A DNA stretch of 64,000 bases from Amphiura filiformis (GCF_039555335.1 NW_027305499.1:956501-1020500), one strand, 5' to 3'; positions 1 to 14,200 are shown, counted from the first letter of the stretch. Notes: generated by a model not told the origin, from the sequence alone. Numbers and translations: made by a program.

Positions 1-354
1 TTTGGGCCATTTTAGCATTAAGATTGCAAATTTGTTCCGGTGAAGTAATTATAGTAGTCAATTAGTGAGACCATTTGAAAATTTTCCCTTGCCTCATCTG
101 CCTGGTCAGCCTATATCTCCCATGTTTAAAAGAAGTCTACGTGAGGTCACACATGTATCATCGAAATAAGTGCTTAGAACGCGTGGTTTAAAAAAAAAAT
201 CTCAGAACTCGGGGGCGGCTACCACCCCCTCTCTAATGCCCGCTGCGACCAATGTAACTGCACTGTCTTGCCAACGTGCAGTGACTTTTTCCGCCTAAAA
301 TAGCCCCTGACTGAGCCACGGTCTCCCTTAGTTCCACATGCTTCAGTTCCTAAC
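1..354. other. No recognised feature
   Basis: I see no open exon, RNA gene or clear repeat structure here. The sequence is ordinary AT-rich DNA with one GC-rich patch around 205-250. It leads directly into a decayed copy of a transporter exon and its upstream intron sequence. Confidence 0.4.
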
Positions 355-378
355 AGCATGCTTGTTTTTATCGCACAG

Positions 379-668
379 ATTTGACCTCAGGTGCCATGGT
401 TAAAGTCTCCCGTTCTATATATATATTTGGTTCGCTTCAAGTTCGGTAGTGACGTCAATGCTTTTTAGCGGTTGCGCCTCAAGCATGCTGGAAACCGCCA
501 TTGTATACGTGGATGTACGCTCTAAGCGATTAACTTTACGTGCGTGATTCGATATTGTGGCCAGCGAAGTACGCACATACGTCACCACTGAATGCTACTG
601 AACTTCAGGTGAACCGAATTATAAAGTCTGTGTCATGATACGTGGCCTCGTCGCAAGTATTGGTCTCA
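379..668 (+). pseudogene. Decayed copy of transporter exon 2, interrupted by a MITE
   Basis: Bases 379-412 and about 625-668 match the intact transporter exon 2 (10921-11061). Conserved stretches include the reading LTSGAMVKV and, after the interruption, VCVM...VASIGL. Even the intron just upstream matches (gcttgtttttatcgcacag here, gcttgtttttattgtacag there), so this is a genomic duplication and not a retrocopy. The exon-like sequence is split by a small inverted-repeat element and is then cut at 668 by a TTAA-flanked foldback element; no continuation is visible beyond that. It could be the relic of a tandem second transporter gene whose remaining exons lie upstream of the window. Confidence 0.75.
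415..623. mobile_element. Small MITE inside the exon-2 relic
   Basis: The left end carries GGTTCGCTTCAAGTTC and GTAGTGACGT. The right end carries the inverted counterparts of these (CACTGAATGCTACTGAACTT then AGGTGAACC). TA-rich sequence flanks both ends. Removing the element rejoins the two halves of the exon-2 copy, which supports insertion. The exact ends are uncertain by a few bases. Confidence 0.6.
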
Positions 669-672
669 TTAA

Positions 673-1330
673 GGGATCTAAAATGAGCGTTTATTGCGTT
701 TCGACAGTATTTTTTTGTGGGACATGAGAGCACCTCAGACCTATCGAATTGCATTCTGAATACGAAGCATGTCTTTCTGATATCAAATAATTTTCATTTT
801 TGAAAATCATAATATAATACAAATTTTATGACAAATTATAAAAATTTGATATTTTTCAAATTTTGATATATAACAGTACTCGAAGTAAATTATATAAATC
901 TAATGACATATTCTTAAAGTGTATGTAGCAGGGAGGAAAAGCCGACGGTCAATTGAAAATTTTGACCTTTCATATTGAAGATATGGATTTTTCCCAAAAA
1001 GACCTATTTTTTTTTTTGTTTTGGGAAAAAAATCCATATCTTCAATACGAAAGGTCAAAATTTTCAATTGATCGTCGGCTTTTCATCCCACCTACATACA
1101 CTTTAAGTATACATCATCAGATTTATAAAGTTTACTTCAAGTACTGTTAAATATCAAAAATATCAATTTTTAATGATTTGCCATAAAATGTGTATTAAAT
1201 TGCGAATTTCAAAAAATCAAAATTATTTGATATCAGAATGACATTCTTCGTATTCAGAATGCAATTCGATATGTCTGATGTGCTCTAATGTCCCACAATA
1301 AATACTGTCCAAACGTTCATACCCCAGCCC
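673..1330. mobile_element. Foldback element with TTAA target duplication (copy 1, full length)
   Basis: The two halves of this 658-bp segment are inverted copies of each other with a centre near 1010-1020, so the whole element can fold into one long hairpin. It is bounded by TTAA at 669-672 and 1331-1334, with ends GGG...CCC. TTAA duplication is typical of piggyBac-type (and some Kolobok) elements. No transposase is encoded, so this would be a non-autonomous relative. Two further copies are at 15702-16070 and 36226-36871. Confidence 0.8.
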
Positions 1331-1334
1331 TTAA

Positions 1335-2147
1335 GATACGTACATTTTTTTGTATGGAGAAGTATGCTTTTTCATTGTTATTTATTTTAAGTTTTATGGC
1401 CCATTGCAAATTAAAAATAACATCAAATTTGTGATGATATTTTGTGACTTATTGTGCCAAATAGGTAACAGTAACTCTGGCTCCCCTTGATTCATCCTGA
1501 TACCCCTTGACCCATCCTGACGACTCATTGACCACACGAATGCTCTGTTCAATTTAGTGATTACGCTCGATGCAGCGGACAAACTCTCATATTTTTCTGA
1601 TTTTTTTTTCCATTGCAAAAATTTAAATTAAAGTATATATAATTTAGGTGTTTTTTCAAGCATTCCTTCAATTGCCCATGTTCGATTCAGATGTGAATAA
1701 AAAGCAATCCCAATTAGCTATTTAGGATTGAATAAGACTGAATCAACCGAGACAATTAGATAAATCGATTATAAGGTAATGATAACACAATGAATAAATG
1801 ATGTTGGTTCAATTTTCTAGGTGATTGCACAAAGTAAAGGTCGGTCTTTTCATCTCGATGCATGGAAAAACATTTTGAAGGACCCAGGGTGAGTTTCCTC
1901 AAGGCTATAATAATATTAAAATTAAATAATAAATTGTATTATTATCCATTCCATCTCCAGTGATACGTTATTAATTTCCTTGGACCTTTTGATGCATTGA
2001 AATAAGTATTATCATTTCACTTTGAAAAATCAATATAATAGTGATGTATAATATGATTTTGATATGATTGTATTAACCTGAAAACAATTGAAGCGCATTA
2101 TACAAGAAACACACCAAATATTATGAAAGAAACAAAATACATTATTT
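1335..2147. other. No recognised gene; one weak exon-like segment at 1821-1888
   Basis: Most of this stretch shows nothing. Bases 1821-1888 are preceded by a good acceptor (ttttctag) and followed by a strong donor context (cagg then gtgagt). They are open in one frame, reading VIAQSKGRSFHLDAWKN and a few more residues. I do not recognise this peptide and have no neighbouring exon to link it to. Confidence 0.25.
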
Positions 2148-2743
2148 AAAGGGGGCAGGCAGGATCACTCAAATTTTACTGAGAGATTATTTCGTATTGT
2201 ATCTTTAAAAGTGATGATGATAAACATATAGAAGTGTACATTTTCAGAAGGGAAATGATGCAAGGGATCCAACTACCACGGCAGATACATGCATAATTTG
2301 AGAAAAGCACCAAATTGGATTTTCCATCCCTTTTTTTCGGTCCGCCATAACAACTTACCATGTTTAACCTAAATATAGAAATTGACGAAAATTGCGTATT
2401 GATGTTCTAAAGACACAAACTAGTTTTTCTTCGTTTTTGGTCAAAATTGTGGATATTTTAAGGTAAAAGGAAGAAAAAAATCAAAAAACATGAGAATACA
2501 TTTTCTAGTGTTGTGTCTTTAGAATACAAATGTGCAATCTTTGTCAATTCGGATATTTAAATGTAAATTGCTATGGCGGACCGAAAAAAAATTGGCATGG
2601 AAAATCAATTTTGGCGTTTTTCTCAAACAACTTGCATAATTTCCTTTCTGAAAATGTATACTTTTATGTACTTATCATCATTACTTTTAAAGATACAATA
2701 CAAAACAATCTCTAAAATTTCCCAATTTGCCACCTTAAGGCAA
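2148..2743. mobile_element. Palindromic foldback element
   Basis: Bases about 2150-2395 and 2520-2743 are inverted copies of one another, for example cggtccgccata near 2340 and tatggcggaccg near 2572. A ~120-bp centre separates the arms. No coding capacity is visible. It is probably a non-autonomous DNA transposon; a target-site duplication was not resolved. Confidence 0.65.
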
Positions 2744-4040
2744 AATAATTTATGAAAAAGTGAAAGCCTTGACACCAAAACAAGGGGACTTTCCGTGAGA
2801 CTGGGAAACATTTTGGGTCAAAATATAAAACTTGATACAAAATTTGGAGTTTTTTTGAAAAAAGAAGAAAAATAATGAAAAGTAGGGTGATTCGGTGAGA
2901 GATTATCAGAAATTTTTCCAAAATTCTTGAAATGGGGAGGGGTGTCTTTTGGTGATATCGGGAGTTCAGTAAAACAAAAAGGGGCTCATTGGGTGAAAGG
3001 GAGTTGAAAATGGGTGTCAATATGGCCGTACATCCACGTCACCCATTTTAGTGAGTGCACCCCCCAGGTAAAATGGCACAAATGGAAACCACCAGCACAC
3101 AAGCTATTACCGCAGGGAATGTGGCTTTCTTGCTTGTGCTCGCACGCAATTTAAAGATATGGGCTAGATTTAACATGTGCTGTCTTCCATGACTTTTTTG
3201 TTTTGTTTTGATAGCCATTAACAGCACTGAAAGGGGCAAACTAAAAGTGCAGGTAAACTGGAGAGGGGAAGCGACGAGTTACCTCAAATCAAAGCGGTAG
3301 GAAATGACTGGGCTGCCGAGTGCGAATATGTATTTATTTTGGAAGGTTCATGTTTGTTTTAAAGTTTGGGACGTTTTCCCCAAATTTGATATGTTGGTGA
3401 TATTTCAAGAAGGCGACATGCCAAAGACACCCCCCCCAGTAATCCTAGGTGAAGTTAAAAAATTGTGATAAAATGGGGGTTTGTGACATATATATATATA
3501 TTTTGCAAAATTTTCTTGACTCCACCAGGGTGGTCCACCATTTTTTTTCAAGTTCAATCCCCCTCCATGTTGAAAATCTTCCTAAGCCAATTCCTATTTG
3601 TTTATTTACTGACTTATTTATTTATTTACTTATTTATTTGTAGATTAGTAAGTAATTAGTAATATTCATCGGTTTATTATCGATTGTTGATAACTTGACC
3701 ACTTGATTGATCGATCGATCGATTGATAGACATTTCAAATAACACTAGTTTCTATGGAACTTCTATTATATTAAGCAATATCAAGAATTACTATCAAACT
3801 TCTAACAGCTGATAGTTAGTTGGTTTAGTGGTCATGCACTGTGTTTCACAGCCGTTAGGTCCAGGGCTCTGCATATTTCTTTTCTAGGCTGGGAAAAAAT
3901 TGCAATTTCCAAACTTATTTGGCGCTATTCCTTTTCTGATAGCTGTGTCTTTCACAGACATCCTCCCTCTGGAATTCAAACCACTTTCCCGTCCTCTAAA
4001 CACCCCTTAATAAGCATAATGACTGGTAAACACCAAGTAC
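2744..4040. other. Low-complexity non-genic stretch with simple repeats and a tRNA-like fragment
   Basis: There are T-rich and tttattta runs at 3597-3640 and a cgat-rich run near 3707-3725. Around 3000-3070 a motif (tcacccattttagt) recurs in diverged form near 20035, suggesting an old dispersed repeat. Bases about 3812-3875 resemble a tRNA A box (gtttagtggt) with a poor B box and are best read as SINE debris. No gene is supported. Confidence 0.4.
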
Positions 4041-4514
4041 ATTAGTTTGCCCACATATATAGTGGGCACCATTATAATTTGACTCAGAGTAGTCAAATTT
4101 AGCCAATTAATTAATAATTAATTAATTAAATTTGGCGTATTGTTACAAAGTGAATTGTGTGTTTTCCATAGTGGCGTATCGACCATACGCCACTTTTTAG
4201 ACACATTTTATAATAGTAAACAAACTAAGAAATGTCGGTAAAAATGAAAAACATTGCGTGTCATGGTGGCGAACATTCCATTTTACTCTGTGTATGATAT
4301 ATTTTTAATGATCCATTGTCGATACAATGAACAGCTGCCCTGCCAATATTACCAACTGGTTTGTTTTACTGAAGAGAGCAGTGTAGCACACTTCTTGAAG
4401 AGTGTACCAGGTGCATATATTTTTAAATAGAACATCTCATAGGTTGCGTCTGGTAAGAAAGCGGTTAGGGAGGAAAAGAGGGAGTGCATTGTCCTCCTAC
4501 TTGGCTCTTTCTCT

Positions 4515-4569
4515 GTTTGGTAGGTACAGAGCCCCTGGACTCATCTCTGGGGCTCTGTACCTACCAAAC
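4515..4569. repeat. Perfect 21-bp hairpin
   Basis: Bases 4515-4535 and 4549-4569 are perfect reverse complements of 21 bp around a 13-base loop. The left arm ends in cagagcccc and the right arm begins with ggggctctg. It stands about 470 bp upstream of the first transporter coding exon. Whether it is a transposon remnant, a cruciform-forming site or part of a structured transcript cannot be told from sequence. Confidence 0.85.
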
Positions 4570-5042
4570 TGCCATTATGCTTTCGAGGGACTGTCTGGCA
4601 CTAATGGCTATTTTATAGCTTCAAATATTGTATTTATTCCATAAATATAAAGTAAACAAGTTATGAAATAATTAATCCCTTTCGTTTTTAATATTGAATG
4701 GTCCAATGAACTGTTGAGAGAACTGTTTGTGTTTAATACTGAATGGTCCAATCAGGAAAGTTGAGAAATGAACTGTCTAGACAAGTCTATGAGTGACACC
4801 CGGGAGTGACATAAAATAATAATATCATGTATTTAGTGAGAAGCCATTGGTACAGCATGAGCAGAATCATTTTCAGGTAATAATATTATTATAATTATCT
4901 GCAGCCCCAATACGGTTTGGTCGGTTTCGCCTGATGTATTATTTTTATCGAGATACATTAAACGCAAGTTTTTTTTATTAAATATTCTGCTGCCGCCGTT
5001 AACTCCGCCGTCACAGTATTATCGAACTATAGTGATGAACTC

Positions 5043-5232
5043 ATGATGAGAATGAAAGACACCGCTACATCATGGCTTGTGCTTAGTGTGGTCACATTCA
5101 GTGTGTTTCTGGAGATTGGCATCATTAAAGGGTTTAGTGTTCTGCTACCAGACTTGAAGGAACAACTTGATACACAAACATGGATTGTTGGATCAAGCAT
5201 AGCCATAATTACTGGATTTGGATATTTGCTTG
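5043..5232 (+). CDS. Transporter exon 1
   Basis: It encodes residues 1-63 plus one base, covering the first membrane segment and the start of the second (WIVGSSIAIITGFGYLL). The donor is TTG then gtaagt, close to consensus. Confidence 0.8.
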
Positions 5233-8200
5233 GTAAGTAGTTATAAAACAAGAGAAAGTTGGATTAACATGATTATTGGGGGAATGACAGGTATCACAAT
5301 ATATGAGAAGGCGTATGTAATGTGATTTGGCTTCTCCATAATCGTCGGGAGGTTGTATTACAAGTCATCTCCCAAGACGTGAAAGTGACGTACACATGCA
5401 CATACACCGACAAACAACGCTGATCTAGTACTAAAACTGAAGTCAAATGAAGATAATAGATAATAATATCATGAGTTATACCTGCATGCATTGAACATTA
5501 ATTGAAACTTTAAAGCTAAGAAGAGCAGTGATAGTTCACTATGATAGTTGTTTATCTTTTCTTCTTTTATTTATTTATTTATAATTTTTTTTGCTACTGT
5601 GTGTGGGGTAGCTGTAAAAGACAGACAGAAATGACAGAAAAAGCCGAAAAGACAGAAAAGTTTGGAGTAAAGAATTTATAATGTTTGAAGCATAAAAATT
5701 TGAATAACATACATGATGATAAAAACATATTGGAGGAGATTCAGTAATCAAGGATTTTTAATTCATTTTTACACTATTCAATGCCACATATAGAAAATAG
5801 ATGTTGTAATAAAGAATACTGAAGGCCATTTATCTTGAATAACTTAACGTTTCAATGTAAGAAACATACAAAACTAAGGGTGGATTAATGACTCGGGTTT
5901 ATTTAAAAAACTTAATTAATAAACTCAGAAAGACTAAATAAATTGAGTTTTAGGAAAAAAAATTTAAAAACTCAGAAAGACTAATTAAAAAAAATTTTAA
6001 TGCTAATTTATTGCACATTCTAGGGAAGCGTGGTTACCTTTTTAAAATAACTGAGTGAGAGGGTTTTCAAGAAAATATTTTTCCTGTCAAAACTGAAGCA
6101 TCCTCTGTATAAAAGAAAATGTGAATATTAACTGCACATCATATATAACGATTCGTGATACCCAATTGTGGCACATTTGATGTCGTTTAAGAAGCAGAGA
6201 ATTTTATTTCAATTTTATATACGCCAAACTATTTTTTTGATTGAGCCAGAATAAGGATAGAAAAAACGTTGAAAATCCTTTGTGAATGTTACATTAGACC
6301 CAACCAAAGATTACTGTTTCGTTTTTATGGTAATCTAATCTTTTATTTCCTGAAAAAACATTTTGGGTCTAATGTCGAATATTCACATACTTGATCAAAA
6401 CATCGAACGTGTATACAAGAAAATTGTAGGTTTTCCTCTATAGTATTTTACTGACCATGGAAATGTACTGAGACACAAGCACGTGTCAAATAATTGAGCG
6501 CTAATAATACACATAAATGTTTTTAGGCAAATAAAATGCCAAAATATGGTACGTTTTCTGCCTTTGCTTGCCACGTGGTAGGCCTATGTTGAAGTTGCGA
6601 TTATATCTTCAAATAAGTTTCAAATGAATTCCAACAAGACAAGTGGCCGAGTGGTCTAAGGCGCTGGGTTCATAGTATGTTCAAAGCAGTCCGCCACCGT
6701 GAGTTCGAACCCCGCCTCCGCCAAACTTTAATGAAGTAAATTTAAAATTACAATTTTACTTTAAAAAAATTTCATATTGGGGAAATGTGACTGGCAGAAT
6801 TTATGTATGGCGTGGAGTGGTGTGGTACAAACCAGCCGTGTTTGTATCACCATTCTTTTAGGGGCAGGATCTATTATGTCAGTGCATGTGCACGCCACTT
6901 TCACGTCTTGGGAGATAACTAGTACAACCTCCGAGCTACTATCCCGGGGGGTATATGCGGGTATGTGCCGCGGCGACGATCCCCTTTTTCAGAGCCGCTA
7001 GCCGTTCCCTAGACCCCCTGAATTCATTGATTGCCGCTCATGATGACTCGATTTTTTTTCTAGCCGTTCGCTAGACTCACAGAATTCGTCATCTCCGCTC
7101 TCATGTGCACGCCACTTTCACGTCTTGGGAGATAACTAGTACAACCTCCGAGCTACTATCCCGGGGGGTATATGCGGGTATGTGCCGCGGCGACGATCCC
7201 CTTTTTCAGAGCCGCTAGCCGTTCCCTAGACCCCCTGAATTCATTGATTGCCGCTCATGATGACTCGATTTTTTTTCTAGCCGTTCGCTAGACTCACAGA
7301 ATTCGTCATCTCCGCTCTCATTGGCATGTTTTCTGCGCTACGTTTGCAAGCCCAAAAGCTACTTTTGCAAGCCCAAAAGCTTCCTTCAATGGGGATTTTC
7401 CATCATTTTCTTCCCCCAGTTAACACATTGTAAGGAATAAGGTGAATTTTGGGCTCCTTTTTAGGCAACACTGGGTCAGTTTGTGATTGTTTTCAAAATG
7501 TAAACATCACTCGAAACTGAGTGAGCTGTGTGTGTGGTCATGACATTGAAAATCATCGGACTTTTTGGCTGATGGTGACATGAACATTTTGATGAATTGA
7601 GACCATCATTGGGAATAAAACTGGAAGTAAATATTATGACTATAGTACCTCAAATATGTACACTTCATTGGCTGGCCCGAATAGTGAATTTAGAAGTGAT
7701 TTTCGATCAGCCTGGTGGAAAGACTGCCGAATTCTGCACACTTGACATTCATGGCTCCATTCATTCACATAAAATTAATCATGTTTTTCTTTGCGGCAAT
7801 ATTGAGAAGGAAAAACGTTATAGATGGGTTTGCTCATCTTAATTCTCAGGTTTGCTTGTAGTAGGCCTACTGCTATAATTATTCAGTAGGTGAGAAAGTA
7901 GGACTATTTGGCATTTTTTTATGATCTGGATTTTATAGTACAAGTCATACCTAGAATATTTTCTCAATTTGAATTTTATCCTTTCTAGATGATCCACCCA
8001 AAAAAAATCATCCCTGTACTAAGGGAGCGATCGTTATTTATGGCAGGGGGTAATGGGAAAATTTAGGGAACACAAAAATTTTGGGGGTTTTGAGAGGGGG
8101 GGAACCTGAAATTTTTAGTTGAACCAGGAGCTAGGAGGGGGGATTGTGAAGTTTTAAATGGAGAAATTGGGAAAACAAGGGGGAACGCGGAAATTTTAAG

Positions 8201-11200
8201 CGGACGCGAGGGGGGAACGCGAAATTTGTTGTCGATATATTTTTTCCAAAACGCCCATTCCCCACCCAGCCGTAAATAACGATCGGTCCCTAATCTGGAT
8301 TCAAGTGTGATGCAGACATTCTGCTTGGAATGATCCAGCTGAGGTCCAGATGTTGACATAAATTTAATTTAAGTCATGGTCAGGATTTGGTCGGCCATCT
8401 TTGGGTAGCCGCTAGCACCAATCTGGTGTTTTGAGCGCCCCATTGTGCAAATAAAAGCCGCCTAACACCTAGAGAAGATGCAAGGACGAGGAGGGTTAAT
8501 AGAATAATATATACAATAGAGATAATTCCGCAGGTAATCCCGTCGCATCTATTCATACATAGTCCTTTTGTTCGCAAGTACATCAATGTGTAGCGTTTGA
8601 TATGGTGTAGTTAATCCGATTATTATGATTATTATGTCACTTCAAATAGACCATGTAGAAGCTGTGTGCTTTGCCGAAGGGAACTATAGGGCCTATTGTG
8701 TTGTAAACTTTAATCATTCTTTTGTCTACCTGTGTTTTCGCGGAAGGTGTAAAACGGGTGATGGAATGCAGTTTAAAATTTCCGCCAAGGCCGAATCATT
8801 TCACATTTTAGGTGCATTGTAGCCCACGGCTACCCAACTAAAGGCTGCTAGTCAGGTGTAGGAATGCGTGGATTTGGATTCGTCTATACTTAATTCGATG
8901 CACAATTTTTGACAAGAATCGAAATTGATTCTTTTGAAAATCTGTGGCAAAAATGCAACAAAAAAATTGAAAATTACCCTGGATCAGTTCTCGAGACCCC
9001 CATTGGCGGCTGATCAGTTCCCAAGACCCCCCTTTTTTGACCGGCCAATCAGTTCCCTAGACCATCCTTATTTGACGGGCGATCAGTTCCCTAGACCTCG
9101 AGTTCGAAACTGGCGGTGGCACACGCCTACCCAAAATAATGTGAGTGCCCCGGGGCTACTATACGGTTATGCAGAAGCCAAAGCCCCAGTCAAAGCACAT
9201 TTCCTACGCCTTCTCATATACTGTGATCTAAAAAAACCGTTTCAAAACGTATACATGAAAGTCGATTTAACGCAATGCAAGCTTGATATGCGCGACAATT
9301 TCAGAAGTGGCCCAACTCGTTTTCTGGACGATTTAGTCAATTCTCGCTATTCGCAATAAGGGCGCCGCCAGCGGTTTGCGATGTAATCGTGATGTATCAT
9401 GGGAAAATCGAGATGTATCATGGGAAAAGGTCGACATCCAAGTCCGCGCAATACGAATATTACCATGCTATTACATAGGAACACTTGACAATATTTTTTA
9501 GTTTGTCAATATAACGGTATTACACGCAAATCGATAGAGAAAAAATTAATTGTGCACATTTCAAATCACATTATTAAGTATTATTGAGTATCGATTCGCG
9601 TGTAACACCTTTATTTTGACAAACTAAAAAATATTGTCACGTATTCCTATGTAATAGCATGGTAATATTCGTATTGCGCGGACTTGGATGTCGACCTTTT
9701 CCCATGATACATCACGATTACATCGCAAACCGCTGGCGGCGCCCTTATTGCGAATAGCGAGAATTGAACGGACCGTTTGAACCCACTGTAGTTTTTTCTG
9801 AGAAGCGAAATTGTAAGTGTATACTTTTTATTGTTATAGTCTGTACACCCGTTAACTAACGTTCTATTTATAATCACATCGGACATAATTTTGAGACATA
9901 ATTGAAGACCTGAGCGCAAGAAGACCGTAAGTCTACTTGGCCCCTCAACATGTATACACTCAAGTTGAGTATAGTTTGGTAATGTTTTATACATGTTCAG
10001 GGGCCAAAACAAATCTTTCACAACCTTTCATGATGTTTTCACCATGGAACATGTATTAAACATTATAAAACCCTAAGAAACTATATGTAACTTTAGTGTA
10101 TACATGTTGAGGGGCCAAGTGGACTTACGGTCTTTTTGCGCTCAGTTATATTGTTCAAAAATTATAGGAATTGACGGTTTTTAATCAACATTTTTGGCGC
10201 TTTGCAGATTCGGAGTAGTGTACCAGAAACAGTTGTGAAGTCGTACTCATAATATTTCACATTATCACGTGTTCTCGGCGTCAAAATTTCGAGAAAAACA
10301 ACAAACAAATCAAAATTAGACCCTGAAAACTACGTCAAAATATTAATCGTATGCGATTTTCCACACACGTGTAATACTAAATTATGATAATTGGATTTGT
10401 TTGAGAAGACTTACTCGTGTGCCCTAGCGTTTAAAAAAACCCGAATGTATGGTTTTGATCAAACAACTCGACGATTCAAGACTGCATAAACAAAACAATG
10501 ATTAACTGGGATATAAATTGCAGTCAGGAGTTTACGCGTACCCTACATGTCTCTGACCTGAAACTGACTGCTAGTCTGCTAGCTACATAATATGTAGTAC
10601 ATATGCCTCATTTGTATACGGCTTGACGGCCCCTCAAAAGGACGGAATTCTCTCATGATTCATTTACCCAACTCTTATCATCTTGGGGAGAGCGGAAGTC
10701 TGAATTTAATCTACAGATGTTGCCAATAAAATTCGACTTTATTTTTCCAAGTCAATAGCCCAGCAAGTTTTCCACCGCAATGGGTGGCTCCTGGGATCTC
10801 ATGTACCAGAAGCGAGAATTCTAATCAATGAACCAGACTCTCCGCCAGTTCCTTAACATCAGTTATTAACGCCAGTTATTAACATCACTATATAACAACA
10901 TGCTTGTTTTTATTGTACAGGTTTGACATCAGGTGCCATGGTTAAAGTCATCAGCCCTAGAGTATGTGTCATGACGTCTGGCATCATCGCAAGTATTGGT
11001 CTTGCTGTGTGTTCTTTAGCTACAAGTCCTTTTACCCTTCTCCTTGGTCTAATCTTCACAGGTATGATTATTATGGAAAGTATGTATTTAAGGGTAGACT
11101 ATGTATTGTTGGTCGAATATATTATTGCAAAAGTTCATTCTACAAATCATATACTTTAAACTCTTACTTGATTTATTGTTGTTAATGAGTTATGTACGTT

Positions 11201-14200
11201 TTACAAAAGTGTTGTTGTTTCAGCCCTCTTTACAACTTAACTCAACAGAGGCTCCGGAAGATCTTTACTATTTGGGAGCCCACATTTTTTGGCCTGCTCC
11301 GGAATTCGAAACCCTGAAGGGGTGGGTGCGGGAGGGGGTGTCCCCCTCCCTCACAAAGCGCGGAAGCTTTTGAAATGCATACATTTTTTTCATGAATTCT
11401 ACCTTACATTTTTAATTGTACCTAAAATTATGAGTAATATTACCTTAAAATTATGATTTTACGCTTTGAATTTTACCCTGAAATTATGAATTTTACCTCA
11501 GATTATTGGGGGCCCTAAGGTACTTGGGCCTTATTATTAATTATTGAGGGGATCGGGCCCCCTCCCGGCCAAAGCTCACTACCATTCGCAAGATGCTGTG
11601 AACTGCCAAACCGCAACAGTTTAAAATAGTTGCTAACCTTAGTACTTCATTCATTCATTAAAGGTTTATTACACAATTGTCATAGCAGTATAAAAACTGA
11701 AATGCAACAATTTTACAAAAGTATACACATATAAAATATTAAAATACATAAGTATAAATGCTAAAATACAATGTACATATAAATACAGCAAAAACATGAA
11801 GAAAAAAGCAAATTACATAGTAAAACATCCACACATTCATTTTCACCCATTCATCCACATGTACACCCCCACACACACCCCTGCATCCCATATCCACTCA
11901 TAAACTATCACTACCACAAGATCACACCCACTGACCTTACACACCACTTATTCAAATTCTTTCTCTACTCATGCACTAGTGACTACATACTCAAACTCAA
12001 AACTTCTCGGCACACACATATTGTCATAAATGAATTACTTAGCATATTAAGATCATATTAAATGACAAAAAATTAATGAGAGAAACAGAAAATATATTGC
12101 ACATAATAATGTTTATAAAATTTGGTGGAGATGGGAGTGAAAATGTCAATAGCCCTTTAAAATAATTAAAAAGCTAAAAACTAGGAGTCTTTTTATTCCA
12201 CATATTGGCCATGTACACCAGAGGGCTTTTCTGACAACGCAATGTTCTACACCTTGGTACCGACAATTGGTCAGAATTTCTTAAAACTCTGCCATGAATG
12301 GTGCTCTTCTTTGGCGGTACCCAACTATGGAAACGCTCAGATTTGAAAAGCGAGTTGAAAAACTTCAAACATTGTTGCTCACGTCTCTCATACAGGGATG
12401 GCAACTTACAAAGCTCAAGTGCCTCATCATAGGTTGTATACTGCTTGCCAACAATGATCCTACATGCTCTCTTCTGGATTCGTTCCAAAGCGGCACTTTC
12501 GTCGATGGTCAGACCAGGGTGCCACACATGGGGCAGCATACTCAGCTAATGGGCGTACGAACCCAGAAAAGATAGTAATAAGATCATCTGTTGGCAAGTT
12601 GAAGCGTTTGAGAAGTTTAAGCATATACAGTCTACCATTTGCCTTTTTTAGCACTTCAGTAACATGGTTACCCCATTTCAGATCAGAACTTACATGGACA
12701 CCAAGTATTTTTGCAGCTGAGACAGACTGAAGGGGAACATTAGCAATCATAAGAGGTTGGTCAACTGGGTTGTTTCTCAAGAATGACACTTTCATAGAAG
12801 CACACTTTAAAGGGTTAAGCTTCATGTGGTTTTGCACCGCCCAATCCTGGAATTTGTCAAGATGAGTCTGCATGTTAGATGCATCATTACGTGCTCTCGT
12901 CTCAACCAAAGTTAAATCATCGACATATTTCAATGTCGTAATGGAGTTGTCCATAGCGGCATCATTAACTACGGTGACAAAACCAAGTGGGCCAATGCGT
13001 GTGCCTTGAGGCACACCACCTTTCAACTTAACCCAATCACTATTTTGACCACGGTACCTAACACTCTGTTCTCTACCATCAAGAAAACTGGCAATCCATG
13101 TCACTACTGAGGGACGTATACCAAGGGATATAAATTTATTGATGAGCACATTGTGGTTTACTAAATCGAAAGCTTTGCTGAAATCAGTGATAACAACCGA
13201 GCTCAAGTGACCGGGTTTGTCAGAATTCATGATCAGAGTATCCATTAATTTCACCAGATAATGTGTGGTGGAAACACCTTTGCGGTTCCCGTATTGATTG
13301 GGATCTATAGATTTCTCTAAGTCCTCTAACAACCACTTTGCCAAAACCCTCTGCAACTTTGGCAAAGTGGTCAGTTAGAGAGACTGGTCTCAGTTTATCC
13401 CAAGTAGCGGGTTTAGACTTTGGAATCGGGACTACAACAGCCCTCTTCCACTGGGGTGGTACTGAACCTTCAAAGTATGATTGATTGAGGATTTCGGCCA
13501 GGGGTTTACTAAGTTCATAGGAGAACTCTCTAATGAGCCTGGCAGAAATACCGTCTGGACCACCGGCTTTTCCAATTTTTATTTTCTTCAGCATTTCATA
13601 AACCTCGTAGTCATGAACAGTAGGGCATGGGTTTGGATCTGGTCGATAAGCAGGAAGCTTAGCGGTATCAAGCACATCAAGGTCATTCGAAACTGATGCA
13701 AAGATGTTGTTGATGCTGTTCGCAACGGCTTCAAAGTCATTAGCATCAACACCTGGAGGGGGCTGAATGGTTGACTCAGAGTTGCTCAAATTTGCCATGA
13801 CCTTGATTTGCTTGTACCACTCAGCTGGATTTGCTTTTTTATGTCGTTGAACCCTGGTTTTATAGTGCTCTTTCTTTGCCTTTGCAATTTCACGACTAAT
13901 TTTATTTCGCAAACGTTTCCATTTTCGTGACCTATGCTCACGGTGAAAAACCTGTTGTCTCTCATCTATGAGGCGTTTTATGTAACTAGTCATCCACGGT
14001 TTATCAGCGCTGTGCACTTTCATGGTTTTAATTGGAAAGTATCTATCAATGCCTTCCTGAAGGGTGGTATAAAAGGCATTACATTTTTCCACTGCACTTG
14101 TTTTTTCATACACTTCAGACCAGTTACGCTCTCCAATCCAAATTCCAAACTCTCTCATATTTGAATCTTTCATCGGTCTTACAACTCGCGAACGCGTTGT

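Noticed and set aside
8925-9359. 144-codon open frame as a gene
   Set aside because: It runs across the gatcagttccc minisatellite and into the arm of a foldback MITE; no family features, and it lies in a transporter intron.
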